Positions 23,569 through 33,151 of a DNA stretch of 64,000 bases are shown piece after piece. The position numbers and the translations under genes were made by a program. Positions within the stretch are counted from its first letter, which is position 1. Each line of letters starts with the position of its first letter. The stretch spans positions 11,904,001 to 11,968,000 of the forward strand of contig NZ_CP022098.1 in assembly GCF_002305875.1 (NCBI RefSeq). Direction: 5' to 3'. Below the pieces are notes generated by a model. That model was not told the origin of the DNA and ran no database searches. It was given only the letters and a program-made list of their open reading frames with translations. The stretch is from Cystobacter fuscus (GTDB lineage Bacteria; Myxococcota; Myxococcia; Myxococcales; Myxococcaceae).

Positions 23569-25524
23569 CTACTCCGTGGGGTACTCCTGGGACCGCCGTT
23601 GGAACGAAGTGGCCCCCATCCCCTGCAGCGCCTCGGGCGCGGCGGCGGGCGTGTCTTGCGAGTCCCGGGGCAGGCGCACGGTGAACGTCGTGCCGTCCTC
23701 CGCCGTGGATTGCACCGACACCGTGCCCTGATGCGCCAGCACGAGCTGCCGCACGATGTACAGCCCCAATCCCAATCCACTCCCCCGTCCCGTCCTCGCC
23801 GGTCCCGCCTGACGGAAGGGATCGAACAGCGTGTCCAACAGGTGGCTCGGAATGGGCGTCCCCCGGTTGGAGATCTCCAACACCCTCCACCCCGCCCCCT
23901 CCTCCCGGCACCGCACCCGCACCGGCGTGTCGAGCGGCGTGTGCTCCAGCGCGTTGCCCACCAGGTTGCTCACCACCTGCGCGAGCCGCTCGAAGTCCCA
24001 CACCCCCTCGCACGCCCCTTCAATGTCCAACAACAGCGAGCGCTCGGGGTGCACCGCCGTCATCTCCTCCAGCACCTGCTGGCACACCTGCGGCAGGCTC
24101 GTGGCCGACAGGTGCAGCGGAATGCGCCCCGCCAGCCGCGCCCGCGTCAGATCCAGGATGTCGGAGATCATGTTCCCCATGCGCGCCGCGCTCGTCTCGA
24201 TGCGCTGCAACAGCCGCTGGTGCAGCACCGGCAGCCCCCGCCGCCCCAGCTCGCGCGCCGACAACGCAATGGCATGCAGCGGCGAGCGCAGGTCATGCCC
24301 GAGGATGCCGATGAAGCGCTCACGGAAGCGCGCCTCCTCCGCCATGCGCTCCAGCGCCCGCTTGCGCTCGGTGATGTCCATCATCGAGCCGATCATCCGC
24401 GCCACCCCGCCGCGCCCGTCTCGCGCCGCCCGGCCCCGGTCCAGCACGTCCACGTACGTGCCATCCTTGCTCCGGAAGCGGTACTCGGCCGTCCACGACT
24501 CGCCCCCTTCCGCCACCAGCCGATGCAGGCTGCCCACCACGCGCTCCCGGTCCATCGGGTGGATCTGCTCCGCCCACCACGTCTCGTCGCCCATCTCCTG
24601 GGGGTCGTAGCCCAGCATCCGGTGGCAGGCCTCGCTCCAGTAGATGTGGCCCGTGGAGGGCAGCCACTCCCAGAGCACGTCGTTGGTGGCGAGCGCCGCC
24701 AGGCGGTAGCGCTCCTCGGCCGCGCGCACCGCCTCCTGCGAGCGCAGGCGCTCGGTGATGTCCATGGCCACGCCCAGCACGCGCAAGGGCAGGCCCTCCT
24801 CGTGGAAGGACTGGCCCACCACCTCGTAGGTGTGCACCGTGCCGTCCGGCCACTGGCCCTGGAACTGGAAGGCATGGGCCCCCTCGGTGGAGCGCATCCG
24901 CGCGAAGGCCTCGGCGATGCGCACGCGCTCCTCGGGACGGGCGCGCCCCAACAGCCACTCCACCGTGTTGCCCAACCCCTCCGGCGGCGCCCCGAAGAAG
25001 TCCTCGGCGTTGGCGGACAACGAGAAGCTCCCCCGCGCCTCCGACCACTCCCACGTCACCATGTGCGCCGTCTCCAGCGCCAGCGACAGGTACGCCTCGC
25101 GCTCGCGCGCCTTGCGCTCCTGCTCCAGCGCCTCGCGCGCCCGCTCCAGCGCCTCGCGCAACACGCGCTCCCGCTCGTGCGCCTCGGTCCGGTCGGACAG
25201 CCACAGCGCGAACCCGTCCCCCTGCTTCACCGCCCGGGCCTGGAACCAGCGCTCCTCGCCTCCCCGCCGCACGTGCAACTCGAAGCAGAGCGGCGCGCCG
25301 CCCTCCACCACCGCGCCGAGCACCTCCGGCTCCGGCAGGCCCGCCACCCCCTGCCACGCCGATAGCGCGCGCGACGGGCCCGGCACCCACGGCTCGGCCG
25401 CCGGATTGAACGCCGTCCACTCGAAGTCGAGCAGCACGCCCGTCTCGCCACGCACCGACTGGAACAGGATGTACGGGTCGGGATACTCCCCGTGTACGGC
25501 TCCGGTGTGAGTGAGCCTGGCCAT
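23569..25524 (-). CDS. soluble multi-PAS sensor histidine kinase
   Basis: The 651-residue kinase lacks membrane segments. It has three PAS-like units: one at about residues 15-115, a second after a coiled coil (about 150-270, ending VAMDITERLRSQ), and a third (about 280-400, WLPSTGHIYWSEACHRMLGY to MMDITERKRAL). The phosphoacceptor box FIGILGHDLRSPLHAIALSA follows, then the ATPase motifs VVSNLVGNALEHT and GSGLGLGLYIVRQL. PAS units of the WEW/WLP type usually sense small ligands, redox state or partners in the cytoplasm. No response regulator is adjacent, so it is an orphan kinase as is common in myxobacteria. ATG at 25524 is used; a GTG 15 bases upstream is also possible. Confidence 0.9.
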   Translation of the reverse strand: MARLTHTGAVHGEYPDPYILFQSVRGETGVLLDFEWTAFNPAAEPWVPGPSRALSAWQGVAGLPEPEVLGAVVEGGAPLCFELHVRRGGEERWFQARAVKQGDGFALWLSDRTEAHERERVLREALERAREALEQERKAREREAYLSLALETAHMVTWEWSEARGSFSLSANAEDFFGAPPEGLGNTVEWLLGRARPEERVRIAEAFARMRSTEGAHAFQFQGQWPDGTVHTYEVVGQSFHEEGLPLRVLGVAMDITERLRSQEAVRAAEERYRLAALATNDVLWEWLPSTGHIYWSEACHRMLGYDPQEMGDETWWAEQIHPMDRERVVGSLHRLVAEGGESWTAEYRFRSKDGTYVDVLDRGRAARDGRGGVARMIGSMMDITERKRALERMAEEARFRERFIGILGHDLRSPLHAIALSARELGRRGLPVLHQRLLQRIETSAARMGNMISDILDLTRARLAGRIPLHLSATSLPQVCQQVLEEMTAVHPERSLLLDIEGACEGVWDFERLAQVVSNLVGNALEHTPLDTPVRVRCREEGAGWRVLEISNRGTPIPSHLLDTLFDPFRQAGPARTGRGSGLGLGLYIVRQLVLAHQGTVSVQSTAEDGTTFTVRLPRDSQDTPAAAPEALQGMGATSFQRRSQEYPTE

Positions 25525-25670
25525 TCCCGATGAGTTCACGCGCTTCCCCCCGTCGACCCCGCTCCCAGCCGGACGAGGAGCCCCGGGAGGCGCGGGTACG
25601 AACGCGTGACAGTATGGCACGGGAGCCGGATCGAAATCCCGTCTCCCCGCGCGGGATTCCCGCTTTTCCC

Positions 25671-28592
25671 TTAAAAACGGCCTTTGAGCCCGAGAATGGG
25701 TAGGGCGATGGGGAGTGACGTGGCCGTCTTGTTCAAGGGCACGCCAAAACCACCCTCGTAGTTGAAAGCCAGCACCTCCTGGCTGAGGGTGACGTTGAGC
25801 ATGTCCAGGTAGGCCTCGAGCGAGAAGGTCTCGTAGGCCCACGCCTTGGACAGGCGCAGGTCGAAGCGGAAGAAGGGCGGCAGCCGGTCCGCCCGGTCCA
25901 GGTCCACGGGAACCCACGAGGGCCGGCCGAGGAAGTCCGTGCCCTCCACCTGGGTGCGGCTGGTGAGGTTGCCGGTCTCGGGCCGGCCGCTGTTGAAGTG
26001 CAGCACGCCGCCCAGGGTGAAGTTGTTGGCGAACTTGTAGCTGAGCACCAGGTTGGCCACGTGCGTCTGGTCGAAGACGTAGGGCAGGTTCCCCTCGGCC
26101 TGGCCGATGACCTGCCCGCTCGCGTCGTAGCGGTAGAAGCGGGTGAGGCGGGTGCTGCGCTGCAGGGAGTAGGACAGCCAGCCGAACCAGTTGCCGCCCA
26201 GGGGACGGCGGATGAGCAGCTCCAGGCCATAGGACAGGCCCCGGCTGGGGCTGCCCAGCCCGCTGATGTCCGGAATGGGCTGCTCCTGCCTCGCCAGGCC
26301 GCGCACGGAGCCCTGACCCACGGTGGTGGGGGGCGGCCGGGGACGTCCGGGCTCACCTCCGTCGGGATCCGGGGGTGGCTGCGGGTTGGACGGCGGAGAC
26401 TCGGCGCCGAAGGGCGTGAGCTCCATGGTGCGCGGCATCGGGTTGACGTAGCCATCCAGGCTCACGTCGAAGCCCGCGAGGCCCTGGTACTCCACGCCCG
26501 CGGAGATCTGCACCGCCTGCTGCAGGCCCTGCTTGAGGGCCCCGATGTCGACGACGGGCAGGCTGATGAGCGTGGTGGGCGTCTGGTGGTAGAGGCCCAC
26601 GCCGCCCTTGAGCGTGAGCGTGTCCGTCAGCTTGTGGCGCGCCGTCACCCGAGGCTCGGCCACGAACGCGTTGACGCCGCCCGACAGGTAGTAGTTGTCC
26701 AGGCGCAGGCCGGGCACCACCGTCCAGCGCGAGCCCTCGGGCTTCCAGGTGAGCTCGGACCACAAGCCGCTGAAGGTGGCGATCGCCAGGGGTTGATCGA
26801 TGCGCACCTCATCGATGCCGCCCTCCGGCAACTGGCTGCGGGAGAGCAGGTACACGAGCGCGCGCGTGTTCTCCACCTCCAGGCCGCCGCGCAATGACAG
26901 TCCCTGGCCCAGCTCGCGCGTGTAGCGCAGGCGGGCGGTCACGTTGCGCTGGTCCACGTTCACGGTGAGGCCATCGCCATCGGAGACCCCGCCCTGGACG
27001 GCGAAGCGATCCAGGCCCACGGTGACCCCGCCCTCCAGCTCGCCACCGGCGACGGGATGGGTGTAGCGCAGGTCCAGGCGGTGGAAGAGCACGGACAACA
27101 GGTTGGTGGAGCCCTCGTCCGTCATCGCCCGGGTGCCGAAGGTGTCCGAGGAGCCGAAGGCGAACAGGCGCAGCCGTCCCGGCCCCACCTTCTGCTCGAC
27201 GCGCGCCTGGTAGTCGTAGAAGTCCAGCACCAGCTTCGAGTCGTTGAAGCCGGGTGGCTGCAGCGCGTTGGCCGCGAGCGCGATCAGCCAGGGCGTGTAC
27301 GACAGGCGTCCGGCCACCGAGACGTTGGTGCCCGTGGACTGGAAGGGGTACTCGAGGAAGAGGCCAGCGTTGAGGAAGTCCGCGTAGGCGCTGCCGTGCA
27401 GCCGATCATCACGCGGGCGCGTGAGCCGGCCCTCCACCGCGCCACCGGTGATGCGGCCATATGGGGTGGGCGGGTTGCCGGGGTAGAAGTCGATGGTGTC
27501 GATGAAGTCCGGGTGGATGACCGCGGGCCCGAGGAAGAGGTGGAAGAGGATGGGGACGCGGATGCCGTCGAGGAAGTAGCCGGTGGCGGCCGGCTGGCTG
27601 CCGCGCACCACCGGGTAGGACACGCCCGAGAGCATGCTGCCCACGCCGGGCATGAGCATGACGACGCGGAAGGGGTCTCCCAGGGTGCCGGGAACCTCCC
27701 GCAGCTCGGCGTCATGCAGGGTGACGCGAGACACCTCGGTGCGCTCGCGATCACCGCGCACCACCGTCTCGTAGGGATTCACCACGAGCGGCTCCAGGCC
27801 GTACACCACCTCGAGCGCCTCGCCAGCCTGGAGCGCCTCGCGGAAGAAGCCGGGTTTGTGGCCGGCCGCGGTAATGCGCACGGTGTGCGAGCCCGGAGCG
27901 AGCCGGGCCTCGAAGCGGCCGTCCACCCCCGTCTCCACGGGCGCATCGCGCACCCCGTCGAACTCGAGCACGGCGCCGATGATGGGCTGGCGGTTGCCCT
28001 TGGTGCGCACCAGTCCGCGCAAGGAGATGGGCGGCAGGGGCTCGCCGGCGGAGGAGACCTCGGCGGGGGCCGCGGGCGCCTGGAAGTGGTACTCGAAGGT
28101 GAGCCGTACCGGCACCGGCACGCCCTCCACCTTCGCGGGAGAGAAGAGCAGGCGCGTCGCGGCGTGCAGCGCGGCCTGGTCGAGCAACGGGTGGACGCCC
28201 TGGAGCAGCCGCGCCTCGTCCACCTCGCCATCCTCGGCCACCAGCAGCTCCAGGCGCACCGTGCCCGCCACCGGCTGGGCGGCGAGCGCCTCGGGGTAGC
28301 GCGCGGGCGAGTCGGCCAGGAGCGCCGGGGGCTCGAAGCGCGGGGTGCCACCGTCCGAGCCCTCCGCGCCACCCAGGCTGAAGCCGCCGTCCTCGCGCAG
28401 CACGTCTCGCTCGGTGGACACGACGCCCGCGTCCTCCGTGGAGCGGGGCACGTCCGTCAGCTCGCCGAGGCCACCTTGCGGCGTATTGGGCACCTGGGCG
28501 CGGGCCGGCGCGAGCGGAAGCAGCACGGCGAGCAACACGCCCAACAGAGGCAGAGCACCACCCACGCCGCATCGCCGCTCGTCGACCACCAT
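25671..28592 (-). CDS. TonB-dependent receptor with N-terminal TonB-like and carboxypeptidase-regulatory-like domains
   Basis: The 973-residue protein has a signal peptide (PLLGVLLAVLLPLAPARAQ) and then a TonB C-terminal-like domain (about residues 90-170: VAGTVRLELLVAEDGEVDEA, ATRLLFSPAKVEGVPV). A carboxypeptidase-regulatory-like fold follows (about 185-265: LRGLVRTKGNRQPIIGAVLEF). The plug (about 290-400: PGTLGDPFRVVMLMPGVG, YPVVRGSQPAATGYFLDGIRVP) and a barrel ending ILGLKGRF complete it. It imports an unknown large substrate through the outer membrane using proton-motive force. No His cluster is seen in the plug, unlike the receptor at 12381. It lies alone between the PAS kinase and an XRE regulator. 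Confidence 0.88.
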   Translation of the reverse strand: MVVDERRCGVGGALPLLGVLLAVLLPLAPARAQVPNTPQGGLGELTDVPRSTEDAGVVSTERDVLREDGGFSLGGAEGSDGGTPRFEPPALLADSPARYPEALAAQPVAGTVRLELLVAEDGEVDEARLLQGVHPLLDQAALHAATRLLFSPAKVEGVPVPVRLTFEYHFQAPAAPAEVSSAGEPLPPISLRGLVRTKGNRQPIIGAVLEFDGVRDAPVETGVDGRFEARLAPGSHTVRITAAGHKPGFFREALQAGEALEVVYGLEPLVVNPYETVVRGDRERTEVSRVTLHDAELREVPGTLGDPFRVVMLMPGVGSMLSGVSYPVVRGSQPAATGYFLDGIRVPILFHLFLGPAVIHPDFIDTIDFYPGNPPTPYGRITGGAVEGRLTRPRDDRLHGSAYADFLNAGLFLEYPFQSTGTNVSVAGRLSYTPWLIALAANALQPPGFNDSKLVLDFYDYQARVEQKVGPGRLRLFAFGSSDTFGTRAMTDEGSTNLLSVLFHRLDLRYTHPVAGGELEGGVTVGLDRFAVQGGVSDGDGLTVNVDQRNVTARLRYTRELGQGLSLRGGLEVENTRALVYLLSRSQLPEGGIDEVRIDQPLAIATFSGLWSELTWKPEGSRWTVVPGLRLDNYYLSGGVNAFVAEPRVTARHKLTDTLTLKGGVGLYHQTPTTLISLPVVDIGALKQGLQQAVQISAGVEYQGLAGFDVSLDGYVNPMPRTMELTPFGAESPPSNPQPPPDPDGGEPGRPRPPPTTVGQGSVRGLARQEQPIPDISGLGSPSRGLSYGLELLIRRPLGGNWFGWLSYSLQRSTRLTRFYRYDASGQVIGQAEGNLPYVFDQTHVANLVLSYKFANNFTLGGVLHFNSGRPETGNLTSRTQVEGTDFLGRPSWVPVDLDRADRLPPFFRFDLRLSKAWAYETFSLEAYLDMLNVTLSQEVLAFNYEGGFGVPLNKTATSLPIALPILGLKGRF

Positions 28593-28679
28593 GCGCAAAC
28601 CCCCATTCGGGAAAGGGGAGCCATGAGGCCAGGGCTGACCCGCCGAAGACAAGCCCCAAGCGCGCGGGGTGTGCGTCCG

Positions 28680-29057
28680 CTAGCGCTTCTGCAGCGCCGA
28701 GGCCACCAGGCCGATCAGCTTGAGCTGGGTCCCATCCAGCTTGCGCAGGGTGCGCATGAGGCGGCGCAGCTCGGGCACCTCGTCGTACTCCTCCGGCGTG
28801 GACTCGGCCGCCCACGTCGCCACCTCGCCGGTGTTGAGCCCCAACAGCGAGTCGGACGGCATGCGCAACGCGATGCACAACCGCCGCAGCGACGGCACGC
28901 TCGGCAACATCCGGCCCCGCTCCAGCCGCCCGTACACCTCGGTCGCCAGCCCCACCCGCTCCGCCACGTCCGCCTGGGTCAATCCCGCACGAACCCGCGC
29001 CTCTCGCGCGAGCTCGCCCACATTCGCTGCGAGCTTGCTGGTCGAAGGTTGTCCCAT
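28680..29057 (-). CDS. XRE-family helix-turn-helix regulator
   Basis: The 125-residue protein has a Cro/CI-type helix-turn-helix (about residues 15-65: VRAGLTQADVAERVGLATEVYGRLERG, PSVPSLRRLCIALRMPSD). An acidic helical tail follows, containing EEYDEVPELRRLMRTLRKLD. It is likely a DNA-binding repressor of local or unknown targets. ATG at 29057 is chosen over one 33 bases upstream because the family core begins soon after. It precedes the TonB receptor on the same strand by 87 bp and may regulate it (inference). Confidence 0.85.
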   Translation of the reverse strand: MGQPSTSKLAANVGELAREARVRAGLTQADVAERVGLATEVYGRLERGRMLPSVPSLRRLCIALRMPSDSLLGLNTGEVATWAAESTPEEYDEVPELRRLMRTLRKLDGTQLKLIGLVASALQKR

Positions 29058-29435
29058 CGCGGTTTCCTGGCCCTCCGTAAGGCGACCCATCAGGCCGTCT
29101 GCTTAGGGTCGGACAGGTGGCCCGTGACAGGATGAGAGGGGTAGTTGGAAGAACGGGGGACTCTAAGAGTGCTCGAATTCCCGAGGAGAACCCACGCACC
29201 GCCCCACGGGTCCACCGGTCACACCGCTCAGAGGCGAACCCGATGTGGCAGGTGGGATTTGGGACCAGAGCCAACAGGTGAGGGGAGAACCCTTCACATC
29301 CTGGACTTGGTTGAGGACCTGTTACCTCCACCCCGAAACCGCCCTCCAATGTTGTGTCGCCGACTATTCATGATTTACCCACCTGTCGGATGGCCATTTC
29401 ACCGCCGGGCCCCGGGTCCGCCTAGGCTGTGCGGC
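29058..29435. other. intergenic region between divergent genes
   Basis: This 378-bp region separates the XRE regulator from the membrane-hydrolase operon and has a somewhat lower GC content than the genes around it. It must hold both promoters. I see no clear dyad, hairpin or small gene in it. Confidence 0.4.
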
Positions 29436-29999
29436 GTGCAGACTCCGGGACATGCGGTTGTCAACCTCGCCCTCCTGGGCGGCTATGCGTCCCCCGCGCT
29501 CGCCGTCCCCATCCTCGTGGGAGCGGTGCTGCCGGACGTGCCCATCGCCGTGCTCTACCTGCGCGAGCGCTACGTGCGCGGCCTGAGCGACGAGCGCATC
29601 TGGAGCGAGAGCTACCAGCGCCCCTTCTGGCTCAACCTCATCCATGGCGCGCACTCCCTGCCCCTGTCGCTCCTGGGAGGAGTCGTGGCGCTGGCGCTGG
29701 GAGTGGCGCCCCTGGCCGCCTTCTTCGCCAGCGTCTTCCTGCACGCCCTGGCGGACTTCCCCCTCCACGTCCATGACGCCCACCGTCACTTCCTGCCCTT
29801 CAGTCATTACCGCTTCATCAGCCCCATCTCCTACTGGGACGTGCGCTACCACGGCCGCGCGGTGGCGCTCGGCGAGGCGCTGCTCGTGCTCGGCGTGTCG
29901 GCGTGGCTGTGGCCGCGCGTCCCGGGGGCCGCGCGCGCGGGGCTCGCCGCCGTGACGGTATGGTACGCCCTCAACTACTGGAAGAGCTTCCTGAGATGA
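29436..29999 (+). CDS. integral membrane metal-dependent-hydrolase-like protein
   Basis: The 187-residue protein starts with GTG at 29436 and has about five membrane segments. It begins PGHAVVNLALLGG and later contains LPDVPIAVLYL, LIHGAHSLPLSL, FLHALADFPLHVHDAHRHFLPF and WDVRYHGR. This His/Asp pattern within membrane helices is typical of the YdjM/LexA-associated membrane hydrolase-like family, whose activity is poorly defined. Its stop overlaps the next start by ATGA, and the sulfatase-like gene in turn overlaps the ATP-grasp gene by GTGA. The three should act in one pathway, perhaps modification of an envelope polymer (inference). Confidence 0.72.
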   Translation: MQTPGHAVVNLALLGGYASPALAVPILVGAVLPDVPIAVLYLRERYVRGLSDERIWSESYQRPFWLNLIHGAHSLPLSLLGGVVALALGVAPLAAFFASVFLHALADFPLHVHDAHRHFLPFSHYRFISPISYWDVRYHGRAVALGEALLVLGVSAWLWPRVPGAARAGLAAVTVWYALNYWKSFLR

Positions 30000-31858
30000 C
30001 GCCGCTGGCCTCGTGCGCCGCGCTCTGGATGGAGCTGACCGTGGCGGCGGCCGCCCTGCTGGTGCTCGTGAAGGCGGTGAAATACCGCGACTTCACCGAG
30101 ACGCCCGCGCTGCTCTGGGAGGACGTGGGCTGGGTGGCGCTCGGGGAGCTGGTCGTGGCGCTGCTCGCCCTCTGCGGCCCGGTGGGGCGCGTGGTGGGGA
30201 CGCTCGCGGGCACGCTGCTCTTCGCCGCGCTGTGGCTGGACGCGGTGCTCTTCCGCATCTTCACCATCGAGCTGGGCCCGGGGGGCGTGGGCAGCGTCAT
30301 CCTCTCCGTGCTGTACCGGGAGCTGGCCGAGCTGGCCTTCGCCCGCCGCTTCTTCGCCGCCCATCGCCTCTTCGCCCTGCTGCCCCTCACCGCGCTGCTC
30401 GTCCACGCGGGTGTGCCGCTCGCGCCACCAGGAGCCCCCTCGGTGGGGCTCGCCCTCGTGCTCGGCACCGGGCTGACGCTCACCGCCGCCACTAGCGCGC
30501 CCCCACGCGCGCGCCGACAGGTGTTCGCCGCCAGTGCGCTGCTCGTCCTGGCCGCCCTGGCCGGAGGGCTGGCGCCGCCCCTCGCCCTGGCACTGGCCGC
30601 GGGAAGCCTGGGCGGGTGGGCCGGAGTGGGGCTCGTGCCCTCGCTCCGCGCGGGAGGGCCCGACGGGGTGCGCCACTTCTTCATCGAGCGGCCCCGGCCC
30701 GAGCCGCCCGGCTTCCAGCCCCGGCCGGAGCACGCGCCCCTGCTCACCCAGGCCCCGCGCCCTCCCCGTCCGAGCGCCGCGCATGGCCTGCTCCGGGGAG
30801 AGGACGTGCTGCTGTTCACCTTCGAGTCCGTGGGCCAGTGCCACCTGGACGCCGTGTCGCCGGGGGGAGCCCGCGCGCCCTTCCTGGAGGGGCTGTGGCC
30901 CCGGGCGCTGCGCTCGCGCCACCACGCGTGCGTGTCACCGACGACGAACAACGCGCACCGGGCGCTCTACACGAGCGGCTATGGCGAGGGCCCCTCGGCG
31001 AGCCTGGGCGCGCTGCGGGAGGCGGGCTACCGCACCGTGTACCTCACCACCGCGCGCACGGCCGACTATGGCCTGCGGGAGATCCTCGACGCGGCGGGCT
31101 TCTCTCATGTCATCGACCGGGAGGACCTGGAGACGCCGGGAGAAGGGGCGCCGTCGGACCAGGTGCTGCTGACCCGGGGCCTCGAGCGGCTCGCGGCGGT
31201 GCTGGCGGGACACCGGCCCTTGCTGCTGCACGTGCACGCCACGCACACGCACGTGCCCTACCGGGTCGCCGAGCCGGAGCGCTTCCACCGCTTCGACATG
31301 GCCGAGGACCGGGGCCGCTTCTTCAATGGCATCGAGGAGGGGGACTGGCTCTTCGGGGCGCTGCGGGACGGCCTGCGCGAGCGGGGCCTCGTCGAGGAGC
31401 CGCTGGTGGTGCTCAGCAGCGACCACGGCCAGGCGTTCGGCGCGCTGGGCTACCAGTCCCACGGCAGCGCGGTGACGCGCGAGGAGCTGGACGTGCCCCT
31501 GGTGATGCACCACCCGCGGCTGCCCGCGCGGGAGGTGGCCTTCTCCTCGCACTTCGACGTGATGCCCACGGTGGTGGACCTGCTGGGGCTCGGCCATGAC
31601 ACGCCCGTGTGGGGCGAGTCCCTGCTGCACGAGGACCGGCGGCCCGAGCTGCTCGTGTGGGCGGGCCATCCCTCGCGCCGGACCACGTCTCATTATGGCT
31701 TGTTGCTGCGGGGGGAGAAGCTGATGGTGGACCTGACGCTGGGCCGGTGCCTGCGCATGGACTGGGGGGAGGAGCACGTGGAGACGGTCGAGGGGGCGGA
31801 GAAGGAGTACCTCGAGGCGCTGGTGTCCCGGTTGATGAGCCTGCGGGGTGTCACGTGA
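29996..31858 (+). CDS. membrane sulfatase / phosphoglycerol-transferase-like enzyme
   Basis: The 620-residue protein has six to eight N-terminal membrane segments (about residues 1-225) and a large periplasmic alkaline-phosphatase-superfamily domain (about 265-610). Motifs include LFTFESVGQCHLD, CVSPTTNNAHRALYT (nucleophile Thr/Ser region), LLLHVHATHTHVPY, VVLSSDHGQAFG and YQSHGSAVTREELDVPL. The layout matches LtaS/EptA-type enzymes that move phosphoglycerol or phosphoethanolamine onto envelope lipids or glycans. Gram-negative hosts lack lipoteichoic acid, so a lipid-A or glycan substrate is likelier. It is coupled by ATGA upstream and GTGA downstream. Exact donor and acceptor cannot be read from sequence. 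Confidence 0.85.
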   Translation: MTPLASCAALWMELTVAAAALLVLVKAVKYRDFTETPALLWEDVGWVALGELVVALLALCGPVGRVVGTLAGTLLFAALWLDAVLFRIFTIELGPGGVGSVILSVLYRELAELAFARRFFAAHRLFALLPLTALLVHAGVPLAPPGAPSVGLALVLGTGLTLTAATSAPPRARRQVFAASALLVLAALAGGLAPPLALALAAGSLGGWAGVGLVPSLRAGGPDGVRHFFIERPRPEPPGFQPRPEHAPLLTQAPRPPRPSAAHGLLRGEDVLLFTFESVGQCHLDAVSPGGARAPFLEGLWPRALRSRHHACVSPTTNNAHRALYTSGYGEGPSASLGALREAGYRTVYLTTARTADYGLREILDAAGFSHVIDREDLETPGEGAPSDQVLLTRGLERLAAVLAGHRPLLLHVHATHTHVPYRVAEPERFHRFDMAEDRGRFFNGIEEGDWLFGALRDGLRERGLVEEPLVVLSSDHGQAFGALGYQSHGSAVTREELDVPLVMHHPRLPAREVAFSSHFDVMPTVVDLLGLGHDTPVWGESLLHEDRRPELLVWAGHPSRRTTSHYGLLLRGEKLMVDLTLGRCLRMDWGEEHVETVEGAEKEYLEALVSRLMSLRGVT

Positions 31859-33150
31859 GGAGCGCACCGCTGTCGCGGCCCGAGCGCCCCCGGGTGCTCG
31901 TCCTCTGCCCGGGAGCCTGGGACAAGGTGGCGCTGGAGACGCGCTTCGAGGGGCGCTACGAGCTGCTCTACGACGGGGAGAACCTGGTGGAGAGCCCCTC
32001 GCTCTGGGAGGGCCTGCGCTTCGACGTGTTCCGCTGGGTGGAGCGCACGGCGGCGGCGTGGCGGGGCCAGGGACTCGTGGGTGTGGTGGGCACGGGGGAC
32101 TATCCGGGCTGCATGCTGGCCTCGCTCGTCGGCGAGCGGCTGGGCCTGCCCGTGCCCGCGCCCGCGGTCGTGGTGCGGCTGAGCCACAAGTACTACAGCC
32201 GTCGGATCCAACAGGAGTGGGTGCCCGAGGCCACGCCCACCTTCGAGCCCCTCCATCCCTTCGCCGGGCCGCCCCGGATGGAGCGGCTCGACTACCCGCT
32301 GTTCATCAAGCCGGTGAAGGGCACCATGTCCATCCGCGCGCGGCGGGTGAACGACGCGCGGGAGTGGCGCGAGGCGGTGCGCTTCTCGTGGCGCGAGCGC
32401 CTGGAGAAGTACCTGCTGCTGCGGCCCTACCAGCACCTGCTCGAGCGCTACACGGACGCCCGGGTGCCCGCCTGGTATTTCATCGGCGAGACACCGCTCA
32501 CCGGCACGCAGGTGACGGTGGATGGCTTCGTCGAGGGGGGAAAGGCCGTGGTGATGGGCATCGTCGACTCGGTGATGTACCCGGGGACGATCAGCTTCCA
32601 GCGCTTCGAGTACCCCTCGGTGCTGCCCGAGCCGGTGCAGGCGCGGATGCGCGAGGTGGCGGTGCGGCTGATGGAGGGCAGCGGCTTCGACCACGCGTGC
32701 TTCAACGTCGAGATGTTCCACGACGCGGCGAGCGACCGGGTGATGGTGATTGAAGTGAACCCGCGCATGTCCTACCAGTTCGCGGACCTCTACGAGCGGG
32801 TGGACGGGATGAACACCTACGAGGCACAGCTCGCGCTGGCGGTGGGGCGGCCGGTGCCCTGGAGGAGGCGGGCGGGGCGGGACGGCGCGGTGGCGAGCTT
32901 CGTCATGCGCCGCTTCAGCGACGCGCGGGTGGCGCGCGTGCCCTCGGCGGAGGAGCTCGCCCGGGTGAAGGAGCGCTTTCCGGGCACCGTCATCCAGGTG
33001 CTGTGCGCGCCGGGGGAGCGCTTGTCGGAGCATGACCAGGACGTGGGCAGCTACCGCTACTGCATCGTCAACCTGGGCGCCCCCACGCGCGAGGAGCTGC
33101 TCGAGCGCTACGAGCAGGTGGAGCGGATGCTGCCCTTCACCTGGGGGTGA
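31855..33150 (+). CDS. ATP-grasp enzyme coupled to the sulfatase gene
   Basis: The 431-residue soluble protein starts with GTG at 31855, overlapping the previous stop. The N-terminal domain is Rossmann-like (RVLVLCPGAWDKVALETRF, GVVGTGDYPGCMLASLVGERLGLP). The ATP-grasp core follows, with YPLFIKPVKGTMSIRARRV (ATP-binding Lys), VTVDGFVEGGKAVV and MVIEVNPRMSYQFADLYERV (metal-binding Asn/Glu). Such enzymes ligate carboxylates to amines via acyl phosphates. Being translationally coupled to a membrane transferase suggests it makes or activates a small amide-linked group for the envelope (inference). It ends 2 bp from the convergent exonuclease gene. Confidence 0.82.
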   Translation: MRSAPLSRPERPRVLVLCPGAWDKVALETRFEGRYELLYDGENLVESPSLWEGLRFDVFRWVERTAAAWRGQGLVGVVGTGDYPGCMLASLVGERLGLPVPAPAVVVRLSHKYYSRRIQQEWVPEATPTFEPLHPFAGPPRMERLDYPLFIKPVKGTMSIRARRVNDAREWREAVRFSWRERLEKYLLLRPYQHLLERYTDARVPAWYFIGETPLTGTQVTVDGFVEGGKAVVMGIVDSVMYPGTISFQRFEYPSVLPEPVQARMREVAVRLMEGSGFDHACFNVEMFHDAASDRVMVIEVNPRMSYQFADLYERVDGMNTYEAQLALAVGRPVPWRRRAGRDGAVASFVMRRFSDARVARVPSAEELARVKERFPGTVIQVLCAPGERLSEHDQDVGSYRYCIVNLGAPTREELLERYEQVERMLPFTWG

Positions 33151-33151
33151 G

